Positions 1 through 7,977 of a stretch of 44,955 bases of DNA are shown piece by piece. Origin of the DNA: Deltaproteobacteria bacterium (GTDB taxonomy: Bacteria; Desulfobacterota; Binatia; UBA9968; JAJDTQ01); contig JAPPNF010000160.1 in assembly GCA_028818755.1 (NCBI GenBank), forward strand, positions 1 through 44,955, read 5' to 3'. The notes beneath the pieces are model-generated. The model saw nothing but the letters and a program-made list of their open reading frames with translations. It searched no databases and was not told where the DNA came from. Made by a program: the position numbers and the translations under genes. Position 1 is the first letter of the stretch. Each line of letters starts with the position of its first letter.

Positions 1-112
1 GTCGGCAAGGCGCGATGACGAGCAGTGGCAGGCACCACGCGAGGAAGAGCAACGCAGCCGACGGCGAAAAAGACCCGCAGATTATCGTGCGAATTAACCG
101 GACAGGACACTA
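1..112 (+). repeat. Hairpin element, copy A (right part, cut by window start)
   Basis: This is the right-hand part of an element of about 162 bp that recurs at 1730-1890, 18641-18802 and 23183-23345; its left arm lies before the window. The core (1 to about 80) matches the other copies almost base for base and begins GTCGGCAAGGCGCGATGACG. The outer arm (about 82-110) is closest to that of the 1730 copy but differs from it at several bases. The copy ends CAC-TA and the next bases are GATG, so it abuts the ATG of the next gene. An AGGA at 104-107, inside the arm, lies six bases before that ATG and could serve as its ribosome binding site. Confidence 0.85.
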
Positions 113-113
113 G

Positions 114-620
114 ATGAGCACGGACGGCATCGACGCCGGGCTGGAGCGCGAGGTCGCGGCGCTGATCAACCGCGAAGCCATGCTGCTGGACCGGCGCCGC
201 TGGAACGAGTGGCTCGACCTCTACGCCGAGGATGCCGTGTACTGGGTGCCGGCCTGGGCCAGCGAGGAGGAGACCACCACCGATCCCGAGACCCAGCTCA
301 ACCTGATCTATCTCAAGAACCGCGGCCGGCTCGAAGACCGGGTGTTCCGCATCGAGTCGCGCCAGTCCTGGGCCTCGCTTCCTCTCGACCGCACCGTGCA
401 CGTGATCGGCAACGTGCTGGTAGAGAGCGCGGAGGGAGACGCGATCGAGGCCACCGCCAACTGCATCGTGCACGTCTACGGCAAGAAAGGGGCGGCGACC
501 CGCGGCAGCCGCTACGACTTCGCGTTCAGGCGCATCGACGGCGCCCTCAGGATCGCGCGAAAGAAGATCACCTTCATCGACGACCGGCTCGAAGGGCCGG
601 TGGACATCTACCACCTGTAG
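114..620 (+). CDS. Aromatic-ring-hydroxylating dioxygenase, beta subunit
   Basis: The 168-residue product has the length and sequence pattern of the small beta subunit of Rieske non-haem iron ring-hydroxylating dioxygenases (SnoaL/NTF2-like cone fold, BenB/HcaF type). Recognisable stretches are the N-terminal EVAALINREAMLLDRRRWNEW helix region shared by the family, LYAEDAVYWVPAW, and the C-terminal RIARKKITFIDDR strand. Beta subunits are structural partners of the catalytic alpha subunit and carry no Rieske centre, and none is seen here. The alpha subunit would be expected just upstream, outside the window. The ATG follows directly on hairpin copy A, whose right arm supplies a possible AGGA binding site six bases before it. 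The Zn-dehydrogenase starts seven bases after the stop, so the two are probably co-transcribed. The substrate cannot be told from this subunit. Confidence 0.88.
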   Translation: MSTDGIDAGLEREVAALINREAMLLDRRRWNEWLDLYAEDAVYWVPAWASEEETTTDPETQLNLIYLKNRGRLEDRVFRIESRQSWASLPLDRTVHVIGNVLVESAEGDAIEATANCIVHVYGKKGAATRGSRYDFAFRRIDGALRIARKKITFIDDRLEGPVDIYHL

Positions 621-626
621 GGAACC

Positions 627-1664
627 TTGCTGAGCCTTCAGAAGATCGCTCCCGAGGTCGGCGGGATCGCGCTCCGCGAGTTGGAGCCGCGCGACCCGGG
701 GCTCGGCGAGTTGTTGATCCGGGTCGGCGCGGCCGGGATCTGCGGCACCGACATGCAGATCTACAACTGGGCGCCGCGAATGGCGCGCCGGATGGTCCTG
801 CCACGGGTGCTCGGCCACGAGGTCTCGGGCACCATCGAGGCCATAGGGCCGGGGGTCGAGGGCCTGTCGGCCGGCGATCGGATCACCCTTGAAAGCCACA
901 TATTCTGCGGCCGCTGCCGGTCCTGCCGGCTCGGACGCGCCCATCTTTGCGAGAACACTCGCTACCCGGGCATCGACATCGACGGCGCCTTCGCCGAGTA
1001 CCTGACGGTGCCAGCGTCTATCGCATGGGCGAACCCGCCCGACCTCCCGCACGAGACCGCGGCCATGCTCGAACCCTTCGGCATCGCCGTCCACGCCTGC
1101 CTCGCGGGCGCCGGCGTCGCGGGCCTGTCGGTGCTGGTCAACGGTTGCGGACCCATCGGCTTGATGGCGGTGGCGGTCGCGCGTGCCCTGGGCGCTCGCA
1201 GGATCATTGCCTGCGACATCAACCCGCTTCGTCTCCGCGCGGCCGAAACCATGGGCGCCGACCGGGCCGTGGATGCCGGCAGCGGGGACTTGGCACGTGT
1301 GGTGAACGATATGACCGGAGGTGCCGGCGCGGATGTCGGCATGGAGTTTTCGGGTAGCGAAGCCGGATTCAACGCGGTCTTCGCCTCCCTCGCCAAGGGC
1401 GGCGACTTCCGGCTGGTAGGCGCGCCGGCGACGGCGATCCCGGTCGACTTCACCTACTGGCTGCTCAAGTGTCCGGTGATGCACAACATACACGGACGAC
1501 GGATCTGGCAAACCTGGCAGCGCGCCACCGAACTCCTGGCGGCGGGCGCCGTCGACCTCGCTCCGGTCCGAAGCCACGTCCTGCCCCTCTCCGAAGCGTC
1601 GCGCGGATTCGAGCTGATCCGGGACGGCGAAGCGCTCAAGCCGGTGCTCGTACCGGACTTGTAG
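627..1664 (+). CDS. Zinc-dependent medium-chain dehydrogenase (threonine dehydrogenase-like)
   Basis: This 345-residue MDR-superfamily alcohol dehydrogenase would oxidise a secondary alcohol with NAD(P). The catalytic zinc ligands are visible as Cys39 (GICGTD) and His64-Glu65 (GHE), and the four structural-zinc cysteines as Cys94, Cys97, Cys100 and Cys108. A Rossmann motif VNGCGPIGLMAV is followed by an acidic residue (ACDINPLR), which favours NAD. The ICGTDMQIYNW and EPFGIAVHA segments resemble L-threonine 3-dehydrogenase, but the substrate is not certain. The start is TTG at 627 after GGAA, seven bases past the dioxygenase beta stop; this spacing suggests it processes a product of the same catabolic route. 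The next gene downstream is convergent, with hairpin copy B between them. Confidence 0.87.
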   Translation: MLSLQKIAPEVGGIALRELEPRDPGLGELLIRVGAAGICGTDMQIYNWAPRMARRMVLPRVLGHEVSGTIEAIGPGVEGLSAGDRITLESHIFCGRCRSCRLGRAHLCENTRYPGIDIDGAFAEYLTVPASIAWANPPDLPHETAAMLEPFGIAVHACLAGAGVAGLSVLVNGCGPIGLMAVAVARALGARRIIACDINPLRLRAAETMGADRAVDAGSGDLARVVNDMTGGAGADVGMEFSGSEAGFNAVFASLAKGGDFRLVGAPATAIPVDFTYWLLKCPVMHNIHGRRIWQTWQRATELLAAGAVDLAPVRSHVLPLSEASRGFELIRDGEALKPVLVPDL

Positions 1665-1729
1665 CCCCACATATGTCGTCATCAAGGGAAGCGACCATGA
1701 CGGTCTTTGCGTCGGGAAGCCGGTTACCT

Positions 1730-1890
1730 AGTGTGGTGTCTGGTTAATTCGCAGCATAATCTGCGGGTCTTTTTCGCCGTCGGCTGCGTTGCTCTTCCTC
1801 GCGTGGTACCCGCCACTGCTCGTCATCGCGCCTTGCCGACAACGAAAAATCCTCCGCATATTATGCTGCGAATTAACCAGACACCACACT
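1730..1890 (-). repeat. Hairpin element, copy B (full length)
   Basis: This complete 161-bp copy lies in minus orientation relative to the other three. The outer arms 1730-1760 and 1860-1890 are perfect inverted repeats over 31 bp, starting AGTGTGGTGTCTGGTTAATT on either strand. Inside them an imperfect stem (TGCGG..TTTTTCG..GTCGGC) continues toward a loop of about 50 nt that is almost identical in all copies. The left flank reads TA; the right flank reads TT where the other copies have TA, so a TA target duplication may have lost one base. It lies in the same orientation as the ATPase gene on the minus strand and has replaced the last residues of that gene. Confidence 0.92.
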
Positions 1891-4800
1891 TGATTCAGGT
1901 TCGGAGAATTTCTGCGCCCACTCCCACCACCGCTTGAGGCAGCCGCTCGCGATCCCTTGCCGCAAACGGTTGGCCGCCGGGGTCGTCAGTGCGCGGAGCT
2001 GCAATTCGCCCTCGGTGAGAACGGGGCGTTCGTCGAGATAACCATTCTCGATCAAATGGCGCTTGAGCCGCCGGAAACTACTCTTCCGAAAGCCCCGTAT
2101 ACGCGGATCCCTGTTTTCGCCCAGGACGGCGAGAAACCTCTCCGGATCGCCGTCCAGCTCGCGTGCGATGGCGACCGCTTCGTCGAGGAACCGCCCGGTC
2201 AGGGTGCCGCTGTCCTCGAGGATCTCGCGGCCCACGGGCCGACCCTTTCCCTGCTTCCACAATTCACAAAAGACCTCGAGCAAGTCCAATCGCAACGGGA
2301 TCTCCGGCGGAGCGACTGAACGCGAGCCCAACCTTCCGGCGAGCGGCGTGCCCGAAACGGTCTTCCACTGTCCCGCCCGCTCGATTCCGTTCGACAGGAG
2401 GTCGTGCAGCAGGTCCAGATCATCCCACAGGACGTAAAAGAAATGCTGCTCCGCAGATCCCAGCGCCGGGCGGAACGCCGGCACGCCCAGAGCCGCCCCG
2501 TATTCCTCTGGCGACAGCCCATCGGGCGTGGGGACCGCCGGTCCGGTATCCACGCGGAGCGCCTGCGGCCCGCCCGCGCTGACCGCATTCGTTCGTATCC
2601 AACCCAGATCGATGGAGGCGGCGATCTCGCAATCCTCCTTCTCGAGCGCATCCCGAATCCGGTCGACATCGAGAGGGTCGCTGGTGAGGTAGAAGATCTG
2701 GCGGTCCTGTTCTCTTGCGATGCGCCCGAGGCTTCGCACGGCGGCCTCGAATCGTTTAGGGTCGCTCTGGTCGAGTGCTTCGTCGAGAAACAGCGGCAGG
2801 ACCTTGTCCTGCTCCACCTGCTCGGCGAACGCAATGCGCGCTGCCAGCAGCAACTGGGCGCGCGTACCGCTTGAAAGCTCATCGAGTTCCCGTTGGTCGC
2901 CGGTATTCAACTCGACAGCCAGGAGGCGCGGAGTCCCCTCGCCCTTTCCCAGCCGCAGTTCATAGTTGTGATAGGTGAAGCCGGAGAAATGGTCGCGTGC
3001 GCGTTCGAGAACGCGGGGCATCCGTGTCTGCTCGTACTCCTCTTCGACAGCGTCGACGAGATATCTCCCGGCCCTTGCGTACAAGGCCTCGTCCCGGAGG
3101 TCTCCCAGTCGCGCGCGGGCTTCTTCGCGGACGGCAATGAGGTCCTGCACGCCGCTGCCGCTCCTTGCTTCGTTCATCCGGGCGGTGATCTCGGCGATCT
3201 CGGCCCTCAACTCGCCCGCTCTCGCCGCCAGGCGCGACAAGCCGTCCTTGATCGGAACGAGCGCCAGGACGTCGCATTCGGCCAGTTCGGATTCGCCTGC
3301 TTCTTCAAGCTCCGTGCGGTCGAGACCGATCTGGCCCTCGAGGCTTGTCTTCTCGTGGTTCAACTCCCGATAACGCTGCAACGAATGGACGAGTGAATAC
3401 AGGCCGTTCAGATCCCCTTCCTCCAGTCCGGCTTCGGCGTAGACCCGCCGGATCGCGCGGAGCGCCCCCTCGCGGGCGGCGGCGTTTTCGCCGAGTTGGC
3501 GCGTCGCGGACCGTTCGTCGGAAAGCGCCCGCTGCAACCGCGAGTCCCGGTCCGCGAGATGGTTGAGACGGGCGCTGGCCGTGGCGGCGCTCGTGGGCTG
3601 CGGTTCTCCATGATCTTCCAGGACAACGGCCAGGCTCGCCAGAAGAGCGGCATGCCGTTCTTCAAGGCCCTTGACCTTGCCCGCGGCGGCTTCGTCATCG
3701 CCGCGGGCAAGGCGGTATTGATCGAGGGCGCGCACGAAATCCACCAGTTCCGCATCGGGTGGAAGGGTATCGAGGCCGAGGCTGTCGGTCAGTTCCCGTC
3801 TGCGGGCATCGAGAGTGTTTTTCTGTTCCCGCAAGCCCTCCAGCTCGTTTTCGAGGGCTTGCCGTTCCACGTCACGGTCGCGCGCACGCTGCAAGGACGC
3901 CTGGAGGTCCGCGGTCTCTTCCTCCAGGCCGCGCAGCCGCGACTCCACGGACGGAATGTCCCATTGCTCGGGCGCTTCAAGGTCCAGCATTTCGAATGTG
4001 GTCCGTGCGGCGTCTCTTCCGGCACGGGAAGTCCTTCGATTGCCGGCGAGCAATACCGCCAACGCGATGCCGGCGCCCGCGGCCGCGAGCGGCGTCAGCA
4101 ACGGATCTACCGGCACGGCCGGTACCAGCAAGACCGGTGCGACGCCTGCCAGAAACAACGCGAGGCCCAGCAGGAGCCAGTGCCATCGGGCGCGGACCCT
4201 GACGGCCGGACTGTCCGGCTCGGACACGCGCAGCCAGGAGCGCAGCGCCTCGGCCGCGTCCCGGAGCGCCTCGAGCTCTCGCTGGGCGCCTTCCGGTTCG
4301 GCGTCGCGCTCGACGAGCCGCAGCCTTTCCCGGACGACGCCGACCCGCGTATCATGTGCGTGGCTCGACCGCAGGAACTCGAACAACTCTCCATGCTTGG
4401 GCAAAGTCAGCGCCACGTTGTTGACGTCGCCCCCGGCCATTGCGGTCAACTCCGAGGCGAGCCTGCTACGAGTGGCGCTCCGTTCGCTCCTCGCCGCCTC
4501 GAGCGCGACCTCGAGACGTCCCAGCTCGTCCGCGGTCTCGCGCCAGGCCGCGAAGCCGGCCTCCTCCAGCGGGTCGGCGAGTCCGGACTCCCGCCGCGCC
4601 TCGCGCGCCTCCCCCAGCTCGTTCTCCAGAACGCGGGCCCTTTCCGCGAGCTCGTCCACCTGGGCCTGCAGCCGCTCCAGCTCCTCCACCTCCTTGCCGG
4701 TGAGGCTTGCGAGCGCGCCCGGCAAGGCCTCGATTCCCTCCACGACCGCCGCAAGTTCTTCCCGGCGGCGCGCAAGCCCGAGGGCGCGATCGACGAGAGT

Positions 4801-5400
4801 GAGCCGGCGGGAGGCGGTTTCCGCCTCGTGGACCTGTCTCTCCAGTTCGTCGAGCTCGCTTGTGCGCTGCTGGAGGTCGGTGTGCCTTCCCACCGCGTCC
4901 CGCAGGTTGTCCGACGCCTCGTTGAAGTCGTTGCGTTCACGGCGGCTGCGGTGTGCCGTGACGCCGGTGAACAGGTCCGCGGCGATCTTGTCCAGATCGA
5001 ACCCGCCGGACATCTGCCGCCGAATTTCCGCGGCGATGTCCACCGTGCCGTCTCGGGACGAATCGATCAGATCCCAGAGGTTCAGAAAGAAACAGTGGTA
5101 GTTGTGCGACGGCGGCAGATTCGGAAAGACATTGCGCTCGCCGCCCCGTTGCCAGCGCACGCGCTCGCCTTCACGCGCTCCCCGCCAGGATTCCCCGTCC
5201 AGCTCGAATTCGCCCTCTACCGACGTCGGCCGCGAGGGGCCGCGGTCTTCCCAGTACAGTCCCTCGACCGCGCGACAGATGCTCGACTTGCCGATCCCGT
5301 TGGGGCCGAACACGACGTGGAAACCGGCTCCCGCCGCTTCGATCTCGAAGGGTTCGCTGATCCCGGGCAGCCGATTGATGGCGAGCCGCTTCAGTTTCAC
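1873..5400 (-). CDS. AAA/SMC-like ATPase of the YhaN/SbcC type, 3' end altered by hairpin copy B
   Basis: This 1175-residue ABC/SMC-like ATPase has an N-terminal Walker A (GPNGIGKS, residues 32-39), long charged coiled-coil segments (about 160-330 and 480-780), an ABC signature-like LSSGT near 840, and Walker B LPLFLDEAL near 870 followed by a D-loop. Two adjacent hydrophobic segments at about 405-450 sit between the coils, as in YhaN-family proteins. Beyond the usual head there is an extension of about 240 residues (from about 930) that I do not recognise. The nuclease partner is encoded directly upstream with a 4-base ATGA overlap. Such pairs act in DNA end processing, and a role in defence is possible. 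The last seven codons and the TAA stop come from the hairpin element; without it the frame would end about two codons after the junction. Confidence 0.85.
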   Translation of the reverse strand: MKLKRLAINRLPGISEPFEIEAAGAGFHVVFGPNGIGKSSICRAVEGLYWEDRGPSRPTSVEGEFELDGESWRGAREGERVRWQRGGERNVFPNLPPSHNYHCFFLNLWDLIDSSRDGTVDIAAEIRRQMSGGFDLDKIAADLFTGVTAHRSRRERNDFNEASDNLRDAVGRHTDLQQRTSELDELERQVHEAETASRRLTLVDRALGLARRREELAAVVEGIEALPGALASLTGKEVEELERLQAQVDELAERARVLENELGEAREARRESGLADPLEEAGFAAWRETADELGRLEVALEAARSERSATRSRLASELTAMAGGDVNNVALTLPKHGELFEFLRSSHAHDTRVGVVRERLRLVERDAEPEGAQRELEALRDAAEALRSWLRVSEPDSPAVRVRARWHWLLLGLALFLAGVAPVLLVPAVPVDPLLTPLAAAGAGIALAVLLAGNRRTSRAGRDAARTTFEMLDLEAPEQWDIPSVESRLRGLEEETADLQASLQRARDRDVERQALENELEGLREQKNTLDARRRELTDSLGLDTLPPDAELVDFVRALDQYRLARGDDEAAAGKVKGLEERHAALLASLAVVLEDHGEPQPTSAATASARLNHLADRDSRLQRALSDERSATRQLGENAAAREGALRAIRRVYAEAGLEEGDLNGLYSLVHSLQRYRELNHEKTSLEGQIGLDRTELEEAGESELAECDVLALVPIKDGLSRLAARAGELRAEIAEITARMNEARSGSGVQDLIAVREEARARLGDLRDEALYARAGRYLVDAVEEEYEQTRMPRVLERARDHFSGFTYHNYELRLGKGEGTPRLLAVELNTGDQRELDELSSGTRAQLLLAARIAFAEQVEQDKVLPLFLDEALDQSDPKRFEAAVRSLGRIAREQDRQIFYLTSDPLDVDRIRDALEKEDCEIAASIDLGWIRTNAVSAGGPQALRVDTGPAVPTPDGLSPEEYGAALGVPAFRPALGSAEQHFFYVLWDDLDLLHDLLSNGIERAGQWKTVSGTPLAGRLGSRSVAPPEIPLRLDLLEVFCELWKQGKGRPVGREILEDSGTLTGRFLDEAVAIARELDGDPERFLAVLGENRDPRIRGFRKSSFRRLKRHLIENGYLDERPVLTEGELQLRALTTPAANRLRQGIASGCLKRWWEWAQKFSEPESSVVSG

Positions 5401-6737
5401 GATGAATCGCCCTGCCCGCGTTCGGAGAGCATGGCGCTCAACGCCGCCTTCCCCGAGCGGAAGAGAAGATCGCGCAGGGCGTCGTCCGACAGGGGGTCCG
5501 TCGCGTGGCGATGATCCTGAACCGGCGACCAGACGTCCTGCCGGGCGGTTTCGCTCAAGGCCGCGCGCGCCTCGTCGAGCATTGCCCTCGACCGGTGATC
5601 GTCGTGCCTGAGCATCAGAAGCCGTCGCGCCATCAGGGCGGCGGGATCATCTCCGGACGCGAGCTCCGCCAGGTCCAGCCGCAGATCCATGGCGTCGACG
5701 ACCTTGTTGAAGAAGACCGCCGTGCCGCCGACGACCCGCCCCATGGAGTTCCACTCGCCGCCCGCGATCCAGCCCCGGATTTCCCCATAACAGGCGCTTG
5801 CCCCCTCGAGCCGCACACGCAGACCGAGCGCCCGGGGAGGGGGGGCGTCCTGCTCAAGCCGGTGGACAAGCCTCTCCGCTTCGCTCAGCATCCTGTCCGG
5901 CACGTCCTCGACACGCTCCACGCCTTCCACCGACACGGCCACGTGCTCCCACCTCAGAGGCGCGAGGGGGACCTGCATGATGTCCATTTGGCCGTTGGAC
6001 ACCGTCAGGCGCCAGGGACCGTGAGGCCCCGTTTCCGACGGGTCGAGCCCGACAAGCGAACCTAGATAACCGCATGGCCGGGTTCCGGTTGAGGTGGAGA
6101 GCCCTCCGACGGAAGGCTTGTGGATATGGCCCAGAAGCCAGGCGTCGTAGCCGGTGCCATCGAGCTGGGTCTGGCTGACCGGCGCGAAATGTCCGCCGGC
6201 CGCATTCAGGTCGGCGTGCAGCAGACCAATCCTGGGAGCGGGAGGCGACGGCGCCTGAAGCGGTCGCCGCAGCAGCTCCGCTACCGGACTCTGGCGCACG
6301 TGCGTTTCGCCGAAAGACCAGCCCACCACCTGAGCGACGGGAGAACCGCCTTTCGATATCGTTCTCGCTTCCCACCGGCCGCCGCCGCCCAGCAGGGTGA
6401 ACCCGTCGATCACGGCCGCAAGCCGCGGCAATGCCTCGACGTCGTGGTTGCCGGCGACGGCGATGACCTCGATCCCGGCATCCAGCAGCCGCCGGACACC
6501 TTCCTCGAGCGGCAGCATCGCCTCGAATCTTGCATTGGTGTTCTCGACGAGATCGCCGGCAAACAGCACCGCATCAACCTGCTGCTCGATCGCGAAATCA
6601 ACGGAAAGCCGGAGTCCGGCCGCGGGCGTGAGTTCTGTCGGGTCGACGCCCCAGGACGCGATCCCGTCGGGCAGGCCCGAACAGACTGTACCGAGGTGAA
6701 CGTCACCGATGGCGAGGAGAGAAACGCCGTCTTTCAT
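5397..6737 (-). CDS. Metallophosphoesterase, SbcD/YhaO-like nuclease subunit
   Basis: This 446-residue calcineurin-like phosphoesterase carries all the metal motifs of the Mre11/SbcD group: GDVH (11-14), GDLVE (61-65), GNHD (96-99), LLHAD near 185 and GHIH near 215. The C-terminal half is poorly conserved and probably contacts the ATPase. It is the first gene of a two-gene unit with the SMC-like ATPase and overlaps that start by four bases, so translation is likely coupled. By family it would be a manganese-dependent DNA exo/endonuclease whose access to DNA is gated by the ATPase. No clear ribosome binding site precedes the ATG. The upstream sequence is AT-rich, with an 11-bp palindrome TAGATAATCTA at 6742-6752. 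Confidence 0.88.
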   Translation of the reverse strand: MKDGVSLLAIGDVHLGTVCSGLPDGIASWGVDPTELTPAAGLRLSVDFAIEQQVDAVLFAGDLVENTNARFEAMLPLEEGVRRLLDAGIEVIAVAGNHDVEALPRLAAVIDGFTLLGGGGRWEARTISKGGSPVAQVVGWSFGETHVRQSPVAELLRRPLQAPSPPAPRIGLLHADLNAAGGHFAPVSQTQLDGTGYDAWLLGHIHKPSVGGLSTSTGTRPCGYLGSLVGLDPSETGPHGPWRLTVSNGQMDIMQVPLAPLRWEHVAVSVEGVERVEDVPDRMLSEAERLVHRLEQDAPPPRALGLRVRLEGASACYGEIRGWIAGGEWNSMGRVVGGTAVFFNKVVDAMDLRLDLAELASGDDPAALMARRLLMLRHDDHRSRAMLDEARAALSETARQDVWSPVQDHRHATDPLSDDALRDLLFRSGKAALSAMLSERGQGDSS

Positions 6738-6741
6738 TCTG

Positions 6742-6752
6742 TAGATAATCTA
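6742..6752. promoter_or_regulatory. Short palindrome in the AT-rich leader of the nuclease-ATPase operon
   Basis: TAGATAATCTA is a perfect odd-length palindrome 5-15 bases before the metallophosphoesterase ATG. It overlaps a TATAGATTAT stretch that could be a -10 region on the minus strand. No good -35 box or Shine-Dalgarno is visible, so a leaderless or regulated start is possible. The rest of the 240-bp gap (6738-6977) shows no gene or other repeat that I can support. Confidence 0.3.
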
Positions 6753-6977
6753 TACCTTTAGGATGGATTTATTGCTAACGAAACTGCCAGGGCGCATGCA
6801 AACCGCCGCAGTTCATACCCTTGTGTGAGTTGGTATGCCGTGTTCTCGATTTGTCGGAGAAGTAAAGTATTGTGAAGGCGGTATCGCCAAGTTCCCCAGG
6901 TCAGCGCAGATTGGCCCTATCGCCGGTCGCTGTCCCCAGGACGGCCATCAGGGCACGGTCGCCAAGAACCCACGTAA

Positions 6978-7481
6978 CTAGAGGGCTCCCCCGTCACGCC
7001 CGGACTCGGCCAGACTAATCCTGGCGTTTACCCGTTGTGCGCCGGGGGCGGCAGCGAACCATGCCTGAGCACCGAGGAAACCGTCTCTCAACTTGCCCGG
7101 GACGGCGTCCAGATACGGGGGCATCTCCGATGCTCTGTACAACCCGCCCAAAGAGGGTGGCGGCATCTTCCTTTTTTGCAGGGCTTGCCGGGTCACCTTG
7201 AGCCGCGCGGCGACATCCGCCAAGCTGACGAGGTCCGGCTTTACCTCCCGAAGCTTCGTCCCCTCGGGCAGACCCGTCATGACCTGCTTCACCGTGTCGG
7301 AAATCACGGCCTCCGGATCCCGCCCGGCACGCGTAAACCCAAAGCCGATAAGGCCCGACGCACCAAGGCCAACGGCCGCATCATCGCACCCGGCTTCGTA
7401 GAGGGCATCGAGAATTGCTCCCTCGTCCGCGCCCTCCGGCAACGCGCACACCAGATCGAACTCGAACGCCTTCTCAGTCAT
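6978..7481 (-). CDS. HTH protein, candidate antitoxin/regulator of a HicA-like pair
   Basis: This 167-residue protein has an N-terminal alpha/beta part (about 1-80, beginning EFDLVCALPEGAD and including YEAGCDDAAVGLG) and a helix-turn-helix at about 86-105 (VSLADVAARLKVTRQALQKR) of the DNA-binding prophage-regulator kind. The same architecture recurs in bacteria next to a small HAWG-motif protein, a pairing I recognise but for which I know no defined function. Here the ATG overlaps the last four bases of that small gene. A perfect 18-bp palindrome lies upstream of the pair and is a plausible binding site for this protein. By analogy with HicAB it may be the antitoxin and autorepressor. Only the HTH and the gene arrangement are seen directly; the role is inferred. 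Confidence 0.6.
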   Translation of the reverse strand: MTEKAFEFDLVCALPEGADEGAILDALYEAGCDDAAVGLGASGLIGFGFTRAGRDPEAVISDTVKQVMTGLPEGTKLREVKPDLVSLADVAARLKVTRQALQKRKMPPPSLGGLYRASEMPPYLDAVPGKLRDGFLGAQAWFAAAPGAQRVNARISLAESGRDGGAL

Positions 7482-7744
7482 GATCCCCGTCCTCCTTTCA
7501 TCACACAGCCATCAGCCTTCCTGAGCAACTCGCGTGCATGAGCCCGTGGGCTGCGCGGTGTTCTCCAGACCGACATCCGACAGAAGACCCCGGAACGGCA
7601 GGCATCTCCTGCGTTCGCTGGACAGAGCACATAACCCCATGCATGTGCGCTACGCCCCTTGGCTTCCTTGACGGTCCATCCCACCGCTTCCAGCGCCTTG
7701 AGTACGGCCTCGACCTCCTTGCTCGGATGGCGTTTCCTTCCCAC
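7478..7744 (-). CDS. HicA-like small protein, candidate toxin
   Basis: The 88-residue basic protein begins with a helix (KEVEAVLKALEAVGW), followed by a strand-rich part with the motif SAHAWGYVLCP (His34) and cysteines at 41, 49 and 55. The order helix, GW, basic strand, then conserved His resembles the dsRBD-like fold of HicA mRNA interferases, where a histidine is catalytic. The similarity is distant. The start is GTG at 7742-7744 preceded by AGGA at proper spacing; an ATG two bases upstream is in another frame. It is the first gene of a two-gene unit with the HTH protein (4-base overlap), the same order as hicA-hicB. The cysteine spacing might hold a metal, which classical HicA lacks. Toxin activity is inferred only. 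Confidence 0.55.
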   Translation of the reverse strand: MGRKRHPSKEVEAVLKALEAVGWTVKEAKGRSAHAWGYVLCPANAGDACRSGVFCRMSVWRTPRSPRAHARELLRKADGCVMKGGRGS

Positions 7745-7763
7745 ACATAGTCCTTTCAGTGGC

Positions 7764-7781
7764 GGTTGTCAATTGACAACC
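7764..7781. promoter_or_regulatory. Perfect 18-bp palindrome, likely operator of the HicA-like/HTH pair
   Basis: GGTTGTCAATTGACAACC reads identically on both strands. It lies 20 bases upstream of the GTG of the small HicA-like gene, where an autoregulating antitoxin would bind. The half-site TTGACA also looks like a -35 box on the minus strand. The stretch from here to 7977 holds no other feature that I can support. Confidence 0.6.
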
Positions 7782-7977
7782 AAAATCGGGGAGTCCTACT
7801 TGGCCGGAAGAAATCCGGCAGAACATCTGTCAATACAGTGCATGTGACTACGGGCGGAGTTGCCCTTCGTCTCGGCACTGTTAATCGTCAATCGGCTCAT
7901 CTAGCCGGATCTGAAGAGGAGAGCCCTGCTTGCGGAGACGGCATTGGTGGTCTGGGGCGGGACAAAGCGCAGGACCG

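Noticed and set aside
1694..1747. Short frame MTVFASGSRLP running into hairpin copy B, possible start of a broken gene
   Set aside because: If the element is removed, the frame simply runs antisense to the ATPase gene; no independent protein is supported although an AGGGA lies upstream.
1707..1937. Frames across the hairpin elements with translations such as FFAVGCVALPRVVPATARH
   Set aside because: The same peptide appears in several copies only because the DNA core is repeated; the sequence is a palindromic repeat, not a gene, and such frames are likely false annotations.
3496..5514. Long frame on the plus strand opposite the SMC-like ATPase
   Set aside because: It is a GC-driven antisense shadow: low-complexity, no domain, and it spans the coding of a well-supported gene.
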